Positions 8,766 to 15,799 of a DNA stretch of 15,799 nt are shown piece by piece. The position numbers and the translations under genes are program-made. Location of the stretch: assembly GCA_003024985.2 (NCBI GenBank), contig PXIH01S0025528.1. One strand, written 5' to 3'. The notes under the pieces are model-generated. The model was not told the origin of the DNA and searched no databases. It worked only from the letters and a program-made list of their open reading frames with translations. This DNA comes from Euperipatoides rowelli (Eukaryota > Onychophora > Udeonychophora > Euonychophora > Peripatopsidae). Position 1 is the first letter of the stretch. Each line of letters begins with the position of its first letter.

Positions 8766-10142
8766 GTAAGTATTTTTCTAAAAATGCATCCACTAGGTCT
8801 GTTCTGATATTTATCATTATCACTGCTACAAGGTCAGTCAAAAGGGAGGTTCATTGGATGAATAGCATCCATAGCACCCTCAAATATTTAGGGCCTAAAC
8901 TACTGAGAATAATTTGTGATTTAAGCTTTAAAAGATATTAATCCAAGAATGTGATTAATAATATTGATGAAATGGCATTAAAAATAATTGCATATTTAAA
9001 AAATCATTTATGGTTTGTAGATTTATAACACAAAAAATTATTATACAGTATAAAGTATGGTTCTGTTTTCTACATGTCTGTTTTTTTTTTTACTGTTAGG
9101 GCAGACTGATTAGGTAAATCATTGGGATTTTGGGCTCATGAAATTATTTGCATCCAATATCCCAATGTACTTAGCTGACCCTGCACTGTTATAAAAATTA
9201 AAACAAAAATTCTGAAAAATAATCTTGAATTTGTTTATGATTTAGTTAAGCCTTGTTTGATAAGTAATCTTAACCTATTCAGCTCAAGTATTTTTTAAAA
9301 TTAGATTTTGACAGCCCTATATGAGAACAAAAATAAAGTTCTATGAAGTTTTTATGAAAATATTTACGGTACTTTTAACTTGATATTCCATTGATTTCTC
9401 ACTCCATTAGTACCACTTCATAATTTTGCAAAACCTTATAATGTGATAAAACTTTGCAATGCAGTGACATGGCTTAGATTTCTGCTCAAGTAGCAAAATA
9501 CATTTGCATCAATCCTTAAATAGGTGGCACATTTGACCAACCTATTCTGATAAATCTGCAATTTTTTAAAAAAAAGATAAACTTTAGAGTTCTGTAGCCT
9601 ATTAAGTATTAAAAATGGAATAAAAACATTGTAAGAGAGAGAAAGTGTGTGTGTCGATAGAAAGTTATGACGAGTTAAAATCATGTGCTTGAATGCCCTT
9701 GTTATAAGGTATCATTTGCAAATGCCAATCAAATTTTACTGAAATGCTCAATGCTTATATAGCAATATTATTGACAGGCTTTGTTAATCAGATTCAGAAC
9801 AGCCCTAGTAGTAGTATTTATCTAAATCTCATTTATTTATTTCCACTTGTTGGTTCATTTATCTTTTAAAAAAATAGCATTCACTATTTTCAGGTTTGTA
9901 AACGTTTTGATGCAGTTGGGTGTGATATTTTAAACAATGCCTTCCAGCGTCTCCAGCAGAGGCTTCTGCATCGCTTCCAACAAATAAAGGCTAAGATGCC
10001 TCGTCGAGAATCAGCCCGCAGGCGTCATCCTCTTGCTAGAGAAAGTGATATAATTGAAACATTACATATGAGACTAACACTGCTTCAGATGTCATTTGGG
10101 AAACATATTGAAAAGAAACACTGCTGCTTCTTTGCAGGGGAG
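7998..10142 (+). CDS. FBXO28: FBXO28-like F-box protein, 5' part (join 7998-8765, 9894-10142)
   Basis: F-box proteins are the substrate-recognition subunits of SCF (SKP1-CUL1-F-box) ubiquitin ligases; human FBXO28 is nuclear. Joining two phase-0 exons gives 339 residues, open at the C-terminal end. Residues 1-230 are hydrophilic and rich in Lys, Asn and Ser, with basic clusters (TLKRKGLRSS, KNKKTKN) that could serve nuclear import; I recognise no domain there. The F-box begins at about residue 231 (LLDLPNEILTKILNSLSYL) and crosses the splice junction (KIRR|VCKRFDAVGCDIL). Then comes the family-diagnostic block PRRESARRRHPLARESDI, a helical stretch (ETLHMRLTLLQMSFGKHIE) and CCFFAGE. In human FBXO28, from memory, the F-box starts near residue 60, so this leader is much longer. 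The start is the first ATG after an in-frame stop, with G at -3. The C-terminal region, a coiled coil in vertebrates, is missing and probably lies beyond the window. Family identity is confident; strict orthology is inferred. Confidence 0.9.
9097..9188 (+). other. Intronic imperfect hairpin, possible miRNA/mirtron-like precursor
   Basis: CATTGGGATTTTGG (9120-9133) pairs with CCAATATCCCAATG (9154-9167) with one mismatch, closing a 20-nt loop. Below a small bulge the stem continues with a few pairs and wobbles (around TTAGGT with ACTTAG) and then GCAG (9101-9104) with CTGC (9181-9184), for about 92 nt overall. The dimensions fit an intronic pre-miRNA, but a decayed short palindromic transposon is equally plausible. 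No mature miRNA was recognised. Confidence 0.35.
9633..9654 (+). repeat. Short GA/GT microsatellite
   Basis: A GAGAGAGA run followed by AAA and a GTGTGTGTGT run, about 22 bp, within intron 1. It is a simple repeat with no inferred role and could be polymorphic in length. Confidence 0.7.
9894..10142 (+). other. FBXO28: F-box gene coding exon 2
   Basis: 249 nt, 83 codons, flanked by TTTTCAG| and GAG|GTAATA. It begins VCKRFDAVGCDILNNAF, which completes the F-box, and ends KKHCCFFAGE. The strongly conserved FBXO28 block (PRRES, HPLARESDI) lies here, making this exon the main evidence for family assignment. Codon choice is less A/T-extreme than in exon 1 (CAG CGT CTC CAG CAG AGG), in line with stronger constraint. 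Read-through of the donor would add VIGFFSLLAY and stop at 10173-10175. Confidence 0.93.
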
Positions 10143-11300
10143 GTAATAGGGTTTTTTTCCCTTTTAGCTTACTAATCAGTTTATACTATTATTAAGTTAT
10201 ATGTTTTATTATTATAATTTGGACTAGTATGCCATAGGGCTGAACATTTTACAATTAAATTTTTTTACTATTCATTTAATCTTTTTCTTTTGAAGTTAAT
10301 TTATGAAAAAAGAAAAAAAAACTCATATTTCCCCATAAGCCTTAAAGTCATTTGCTAAATAACCGTCTCATATTCAATGAACAGTGACAGTTTTAAAACT
10401 CTCATATTGAGCATTTCACATGAAAAGAAATGTCAAAAGCACAGTCATTTGAGTGGCTTCTGTTAGTGGTTAATATGCAGTGCATTGACACATTTCCCCT
10501 TATCTTTACAATAAAGAAATACTTTGTTTAACTCTTAAAAAATCAGATATATAAAAATGAAAGAAAAGATATATGCAATGCATTTGATGCACATATCCTA
10601 ATATAATTGCAAATTATGCTCATTTTAACGAAGGGTTCAGAGTAAGGAAAATAATAGTTTTCCTTGATCATAAATTAAATAATCAGCTCTTGCACATTCA
10701 CACTTTCAACTAATGTTGAACTTCATTAAATTCCTGTAAGAGGAGTTGTGTGCAGGCATTGAGTCAGATAAGATTAAATGTGTGGGCTCTTAAGTTGTTT
10801 AAAAAATATTTAGATAGTTATCAAAAATAAGTGAAAAGCTCAGTTTAGTTAGATTTATAAAGTTAATTTAAGTAGAAAAAAGTTTAAATATTAGGCATGA
10901 GAGTGGTGGAAATATTTTAGGGGAGATTTAAATCAAAGGCATGAAGCGGGAAAACGCCATTTTGGAACAAACAGGCCTTTCAAGAAGAGGACACAAAAAT
11001 CATGTGAATGTTTCAATTTATATTAAAACTAATAATTCTTATTATAATCTTAAGCTTCCATTTATATTATCTCTTATGCTAAAATGATCTATACTATTTA
11101 AATTTATTTAACAAAGGTAGAACATAATTGTGAGTAAAGAGTTAGTCCTCGAAGACAATCATAAAAATGAAAAAACTAAACTCATATCTAAAAAATAACT
11201 ATTAGGCCTAATTAAAAAAAATAGTTTAAATAAAAATTTAATACAGGAAATTTATTAACATCAAGGAGTATATAGATATCTGAGCTAACATATTATAAAA

Positions 11301-11402
11301 TAAGTTCAAATTAGTAGACCTTCAGATTTCCCGTCAAAAAAAGTAGCAAGTAGAATAAAAGGTTGAGAGGGAAACTCTAAAAATAATACTTCTAAGAAAT
11401 GG
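11301..11402 (+). repeat. 102-bp direct repeat, copy 1
   Basis: It aligns without net gaps to 11502-11603, at a constant 201-bp offset. Both begin with AGTTCAAATTAGTAGAC (here 11303-11319) and end with CTT(C/T)TAAGAAATG (ending at 11401). The middle is more diverged. The pair probably arose by an old local duplication. Confidence 0.6.
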
Positions 11403-11501
11403 CTGTGCTCAGGTATTAAGGAGAGTTTTATGTTGGATTTATTTGTGCCTTAGTTTTATTTTGATGTATTTTTAAAGTCTTACAGGTTACATATACAGTA
11501 T

Positions 11502-11603
11502 AAAGTTCAAATTAGTAGACGTCTGAATGTTTAAAAGTAACGTGGAATTAAACGTTAAGCCTAGCAGATGAAAAAAAATTTAAACAATACTTTTAAGAAA
11601 TGT
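11502..11603 (+). repeat. 102-bp direct repeat, copy 2
   Basis: Second copy of the 11301-11402 unit. AGTTCAAATTAGTAGAC lies at 11504-11520 and TTAAGAAATG ends at 11602. The exact 201-bp spacing at both ends suggests that a duplicated unit of about 200 bp may include the less conserved sequence between them. Confidence 0.6.
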
Positions 11604-12479
11604 ATTTATTAGATGAAATAGTATGAATTCGTGATGGAAAAAATAATACTAACCTAATATTTTAGTATTTTTATTAATGTTGGCATTATTTAATCGCTGA
11701 TGGCTAATAATACCTAGAATATTTAAGCGTAGTAAAGCATCTAAACATGAAAATAAAGACAAGGCCACAGTTTTTAAAACAGGAAAGGAATTTTAATTAA
11801 AATGCAAATGGCCATATCTATTAAATCATAAAGTTAAATTCAAAATTTTTAAGTCAGGTAATATTTTAAGTCACTATTTTAGCTAAATAAATGTCAAAAG
11901 CTTGTGCGAGGAAACTGAGCAATATCAAATAGGTGGGAAATGGCATAGGGTAGCTACAATATTGTAATTTGTAAAAATGAATAAAACACAAAAAAAAGGG
12001 AGTAGGAAATAAATTTTATTAAAGTCATTACTTATGAACAAATAATATGGATAAAAGACCTACTATGGCAAGGGCATTTTATTTAAATTTTCTTGCTCAT
12101 CTCCAGGCAAGACACGCTGCCGCTGCATACATATGTAAATGGCAACAAAAGATTCTGGATAAAAATTGCCATTATAGGCTATCAAGTGGAGTATGAAGAT
12201 TTAATAATTGTAAATAAATTACAGAATTAGCTTTCTCTAACCAGATGGCCATGAGCAAAATTTTACAAGAAAAGAATGAAATGATACTCTTAGTTCAAAA
12301 ATTAAACTAAATTAAAAATAGTAGACCAAGGAAGTCTGCAAAAGAAACAAGTAGATAAACAAGATAAAAATTTAAAAAAAAAGAGGGGAGGGAAAGAAAG
12401 AGAAAAAATTCCAGGATATACAGATGTACGTTAGTTATTTGGCATAAATACGAAGAGTGAAAAAGAGCAGGATAGGTGT

Positions 12480-13003
12480 GGCACTAAGCTTATAAACATC
12501 ATACAAGAAGGCAGGAAAACCATACCACACCTGAAACGACAACCTAAAGAGAGAATTGAAGATAGTTCCATACAGGCTACACCAGAAAGATGAAGAGAAA
12601 TGGCAAAGTATAAACCTTGGGATAGGTTTTTTAAAAATTAAAAAAAAAAGAAATCCAAAGTATTCTTCAACAGGGAAGAGTCTTCAAACTGCGAGAATCA
12701 GACACAACAAAAGCAAAGAAGAAATGCCCAACCAAAAAGAAGAAAAATGAAGATAAAAAGGCATTGATGTAAAGCAGTAGATGCAAAACCCAAACAAGAT
12801 AAAACAAAATTAATAAAGCTGAACAAGATGAAAATAGCAAAACATTTGGCAAGAACAAGACCAAACAGCAGATTGGAAAGCCTCAGGCAACACAAAAGAA
12901 GAAATTGGACAAAGAAAAACCAAAAAAGAAGCAGAATCAAGAGACAAAAGAAATCAAATTAGAACACGGAGTTTAGTCTATAATGCTATACTTCAATATT
13001 GTT
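12480..13003 (+). repeat. Purine-rich 0.52-kb tandem unit, copy 1
   Basis: It matches 13052-13568 block by block: CACTAAGCTTATAA at 12482, AAGAAGGCAGGA near 12505, AACCTAAAGAG at 12541, TATTCTTCAACAGGGAA at 12661, AAATGCCCAACCAA near 12722, TTGGCAAGA near 12846 and GTTTAGT at 12971. The + strand is strongly A/G-rich with few T. An open frame of about 64 codons here is not conserved in copy 2, so I do not call a gene. The origin is unknown: a satellite-like duplication or part of a transposable element. Confidence 0.8.
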
Positions 13004-13051
13004 TTAATTTCTAGCGATCTGTCTAAGAATAAATACTAGTAGTATTGGGGC

Positions 13052-13568
13052 AACACTAAGCTTATAACCACCACATAAGAAGGCAGGAGAACCTTGCTTT
13101 ACCGGGAATGAGAACCTAAAGAGCGAAATGAAGACCCACCAAAATTCACAGAAGGGTGATGAGAAATAACAAAGGATAAACTCAAGAGGGGGAAAAAACA
13201 GAAAATAAAAAAAAAGGAGGGGGAAGAGGGGAAAAAGAAAATAATTCAAAATATTCTTCAACAGGGAAAAGTTTTCAAAAAGCGAGTCTCCGACTCACAA
13301 AAAGCAAAGAGGAAATGCCCAACCAATAAAAAGAGGGAGTCAAGGTAAAGTCATAGAGGCAAAATTCTAACAAGATAGGCAAACAAAATTACATTTAAAC
13401 AAGATAAAAATAGCAAATCACTTGGCAAGATCAAGACAAAACACAAAATTGGGTAATTCGAAAGAAGGGGCTAGACAGAGAATAAAAAACAAGAAAGAAG
13501 ATTCAAGGAGCAAAACAAACAAAATTGGCACATGAAGTTTAGTTTATAAATGTTTATCTCAATGTTCT
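13052..13568 (+). repeat. Purine-rich 0.52-kb tandem unit, copy 2
   Basis: Direct repeat of 12480-13003, offset by 572 bp at the left end and 566 bp at the right, with larger internal drift (591 bp at TATTCTTCAACAGGGAA, 13252). The drift reflects an inserted polypurine stretch at 13190-13240 (runs of A and G with almost no pyrimidine). The best-matching core block looks roughly three-quarters identical by eye. Stop codons interrupt the frame that is open in copy 1. Confidence 0.8.
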
Positions 13569-13599
13569 CTAAATGTCTTGCGTTTTGTTATGTCATGTG

Positions 13600-13740
13600 A
13601 TGTACTGTACACTTGTACAGGCTCTGTGTGACTGAGTGGGACCCAAAGTGTGTTGTCATTAATATACTTTTATAGCCAGTAATACCTGGACTTGGTTACT
13701 CTTGTGGGGTCAGCAGCATCATTGGCCGAAATAAAACAAA
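13600..13740 (+). mobile_element. Possible retroelement (LTR-like) remnant
   Basis: A block of less A/T-rich sequence begins with TGTACTGTACA (13601-13611). It contains ACCTGGACTTGGTTACTCTT (about 13684) and GGGGTCAGCAGCATCATTGG, and ends with an AATAAA at about 13731. Composition and layout recall the end of an LTR followed by a primer-binding-site-like TTGG, but no second LTR and no gag or pol coding sequence is visible. It could equally be a fragment of another transcribed repeat. Weak call. Confidence 0.25.
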
Positions 13741-14595
13741 CTTCATTAAATTCTCAAGTGTTTCCATTGAAAAAAATTTATTAGTCCAATTTACAGATAT
13801 CAGACCTATAGACTGATTGAGCTGCCACCTATTACTGCATTTTTAAAAGACTCTAAAGAGAAAAATAATAATCTTAGAAGAAAGAACAAACATGTATGAG
13901 TTTTAAAAAAAAATATTCGATCTGATTTGGGCATTCTTTACTAGACATGAACTGAAAAATATGGGTAAATTAGTAAAAAAGTTAAATCATGAATTTTTAT
14001 TACAGGTAAAAAAAAAATTTAACAAATCAGAAACTAATGCTTGATGTCAACATTTTATTTTATTTTTTTCATTTTGAATTAAGAGAAATAACCAACAAAT
14101 ATTTTAAATTTAATGAGATATTAACCAAATTAAATTTATACAATCTTTTACCTAAACATTAAATTTTAAAAGAGTTTGGGGGAAAATTCAAATTTATGTT
14201 TTTGAAACAAGAAGTAATTGTAATTATTATTGTATATTTCAAATTGTTTTTGTGAATGTTTTTGGGTAAAAGGCTAATATGAAGATTAAAAATAAATTAA
14301 AAAAAGTGAATGAGTTAAATTCTTAGCCATCTTTAATTTTCAAAGCATATTCTGAATTGGAGATGAAATTTGTACTTTTCAAATAATGTCTTGTGATTGT
14401 GTTTGAAAAAACATCAATTTAAATATCTAAACGTAATGGTATGACTTTGGCAATTATTTATTTCTATAAATAATAATACACTAGTTTCAATGAAGATTCA
14501 CAACTTTTCATTCCACTTCCATAATCATTCATTTAAATGGGTGGAGGAATAATTATTGAAGGCTAATCTATTTATATAGGCTACCTTTTTTTTTT

Positions 14596-15104
14596 GATCA
14601 CATAAAGAAAAAAAAAAACTTTAAAAATGATAAAAATAAATTATGTAAGCTTGAAAATATCCGGCAATGATTTATTTCTTTGGCTTAAACTGCATATAGA
14701 ATAACAATTTTTTTAAGCCAATCTTTGAACAGTTTGAAATATTTTTTTTTAAAAATAAGCATTTGAAGAAAACAAAAACATTTTAATAAGGAATTATAGA
14801 TCTATAGAATTTTAATTTTTAACCAGTAATATTTTATATTTCATTTAGTTATGAAAAATGAAACGGCAACTATTAAAAGATGTAGGCCTAGATGTTTTTA
14901 TAAAAATTAATTTAACCAATATTTTTTGCTTTTAGAAAGGGACAAGTTCCACCTTTGCAAACATTAACACTATAGGCTACTGTAATTCTAGCAACTAACC
15001 TAAAAGAAGCATGTTTTAGTTTTTATAACTGGTCAGCATTCGGCTGAAATTCATTTGCTATTCGATATTGAATGTTTACTGTTAGCAAATTTGACATTCG
15101 GACC
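14596..15104 (+). repeat. Dispersed 0.5-kb repeat, copy B
   Basis: Collinear with copy A at about 5965-6515. Matching blocks here: TAAGCTTGAAAATAT at 14646, CTTTGAACAGTTTGAA near 14725, AACAAAAACATTTTAA near 14770, CCAGTAATATTTT near 14822, CTTTTAGAAAGGGACA near 14931, TAGGCTACTG at 14975, GCAACTAACC near 14991, ATTCGGCTGAAATTCATTTG at 15039 and GCTATTCGATATTGAATGTT at 15057. The copies are old, with many substitutions and small indels. The ATTCGG-rich right end is shared. No coding potential. Confidence 0.7.
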
Positions 15105-15474
15105 ACCACTAGTTAGTATAAATAGGTTATTTAAACCTTAAGAGTTTATTAAAAATAAATTTAAAATGTAACCGCTTTTTGAAAAATTGCTCATCTCTAG
15201 TGTGCCATATTTTATATTTCTTAGTGCCATTCCTGCATTTTGCTAATTCATCATATTATTCAAAGGATTAGCAGTCAGTAGTGTATTTAATGTAAATCTG
15301 GCTTAAATTCTTGTTGAGAATAACATCACATTTTCTTTATGTACCAAGTGTTTTTCACTATGTGTAGTGAGTATGTGGCAGTGATCATCATACATAATGA
15401 AATTATAATCCCTGCATGACACTTATTGTTAATAGTTTTAAACTAAAAGAGATGAAAGTTTTTAAAAGTGTAAA

Positions 15475-15510
15475 GGGGTCAACCGCGATCTACCGGTAGA
15501 CCACACAATC
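15475..15510. mobile_element. hAT-like terminal remnant with TCTACCGGTAGA palindrome
   Basis: AGGGGTCAACCGCG is followed by the perfect 12-bp palindrome TCTACCGGTAGA (15489-15500) and CC. A CAGGGGTC-like tip followed by a GATCTACCGGTAGA-like subterminal palindrome is characteristic of several hAT-derived non-autonomous elements in animals. The first bases (TAAAGGGGTC) deviate from the usual CAG start. The opposite end is not seen, and the element may run off the right edge. Confidence 0.5.
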
Positions 15511-15644
15511 TTTGGTAAACCGCCAGTAATACACAGTATATTTTCTTTTAAATCCTAATTTTAAAAAATCATTGAAAAATCGATAAGTAAAATAATAATT
15601 TGTTTTTATACTAATTGAATTATTGTTTTTGTAATTAGAGGCCT

Positions 15645-15738
15645 GTTCGTCAATAGCTTACTTTTTTAATTATTTAAATTATTTGATAATTTTTCGTTCG
15701 TCAATAGCTCACAAACTTAACGAGATCGTTCGTCATTG
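15645..15738 (+). repeat. GTTCGTCAATAGCT short direct repeats
   Basis: GTTCGTCAATAGCT occurs at 15645-15658 and exactly again at 15696-15709, 51 bp on. A shorter form, GTTCGTCATTG, is at 15728-15738. CpG dinucleotides are denser here than in the A/T-rich background. This may be the subterminal region of the element that begins at 15475, or the start of a different repeat beyond the edge. Confidence 0.55.
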
Positions 15739-15799
15739 TTTTAGTTAGGGTAATTTCGTGCATTTCGTTATTAACTTTTTTACCCTGCTCGAGAGGTGG

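Larger units (their letters stand above)
8766..9893 (+). other. FBXO28: Intron 1 of the F-box gene
   Basis: 1,128 bp, from GTAAGT to CACTATTTTCAG. Phase 0, splitting the F-box between Arg256 and Val257. It contains an imperfect hairpin at 9097-9188 and a short GA/GT simple repeat at 9633-9654. Open frames on the opposite strand (for example 9436-9684) are low-complexity and not credible genes. Confidence 0.9.
10143..15799 (+). other. FBXO28: Intron 2 of the F-box gene (open at right edge)
   Basis: It starts with GTAATA and runs at least 5.6 kb to the end of the window. In vertebrate FBXO28 the protein continues with a VIDEI-like segment, from memory. I searched by eye for a phase-0 acceptor followed by such a segment and found none, so exon 3 should lie beyond 15799. 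The region is filled with repeats annotated separately: 11301/11502, 12480-13568, 13600-13740, about 14596-15104 and 15475-15510. Parts of 10150-11300, 11610-12340 and 13760-14590 show only A/T-rich background. If the gene instead ended on an alternative exon (a candidate acceptor is at 12106), part of this region would be intergenic. Confidence 0.65.

Noticed and set aside
9436-9684. Minus-strand open frame inside intron 1
   Set aside because: It is antisense within a clear intron, includes a microsatellite and has no family resemblance.
10941-11087. 48-codon + strand open frame starting MKRENAILEQTGLSRRGH
   Set aside because: The first third looks protein-like, but it turns into A/T-rich sequence, has no homology I recognise and has no acceptor in the phase required by exon 2.
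12245-12310. Short frame MAMSKILQEKNEMILLVQKLN after CTTTCTCTAACCAG, in phase with exon 2
   Set aside because: The acceptor is plausible and the peptide looks helical, but it is only 21 codons, does not resemble the expected FBXO28 continuation and could easily arise by chance in A-rich DNA.
12556-12750. Lys-rich open frame in tandem copy 1, plus minus-strand frames at 12667-12940 and 13004-13261
   Set aside because: The frame is broken by stops in copy 2, starts without an ATG, and the minus-strand frames are Phe/Leu strings produced by the purine bias.
13600-13740. A complete LTR retrotransposon
   Set aside because: Only an LTR-end-like block is visible; there is no second LTR and no gag, protease, reverse transcriptase or integrase coding sequence.
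1-15799. CRISPR array, tRNA or rRNA genes, bacterial operon or phage
   Set aside because: No regularly spaced repeats, no tRNA A/B-box pairs with a cloverleaf, no rRNA-like sequence, and the spliced F-box gene marks the DNA as eukaryotic.

Overview
The window reads as nuclear DNA from an animal, most likely an invertebrate. It is very A+T-rich, contains one gene split by a textbook GT-AG intron, and is otherwise intergenic or intronic sequence full of old repeats. There are no operons, Shine-Dalgarno sites, rRNAs or recognisable tRNAs. The words TAGGCTA and TAGGCCTA recur far more often than base composition predicts. I cannot place the species from sequence alone; arthropods or other invertebrates fit, but that is a guess.

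The only gene I can support is the 5' part of an F-box protein gene on the + strand, orthologous or closely related to FBXO28. Exon 1 (7998-8765) codes for a long Lys/Asn/Ser-rich leader and the first half of the F-box. A 1,128-bp intron follows. Exon 2 (9894-10142) codes for the second half of the F-box and the conserved FBXO28 segment (PRRESARRRHPLARESDI ... CCFFAGE). Both exon ends are phase 0, giving 339 residues. The C-terminal part was not found downstream, so the next intron probably runs past the right edge. An in-frame stop just before the ATG and a good splice acceptor at about 7957 suggest that a non-coding 5' exon lies further upstream.

Layout: 1-7940 is gene-free, A+T-rich sequence. 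It holds a short GGGCATGTT repeat cluster at the left edge, hAT-transposon-like terminal remnants (about 2390-2507), a miRNA-like hairpin (2862-2962), one copy (about 5965-6515) of a 0.5-kb dispersed repeat, an ATTCGG-type repeat (7030-7110) and a near-perfect 45-bp palindrome (7646-7690). The F-box gene occupies 7998 onward. Its second intron (10143 to the end) carries a 102-bp direct duplication (11301/11502), a diverged tandem pair of about 0.52-kb purine-rich units (12480-13568), a possible retroelement remnant (13600-13740), the second copy of the dispersed repeat (about 14596-15104) and a hAT-like terminal remnant at 15475-15510.

I found no multi-gene system. The most informative observations are the unusually long leader on the FBXO28-like protein, the two repeat families whose copies can be aligned within the window, the palindrome upstream of the gene, and two hairpins that could be small-RNA precursors. 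All alignments were done by eye.
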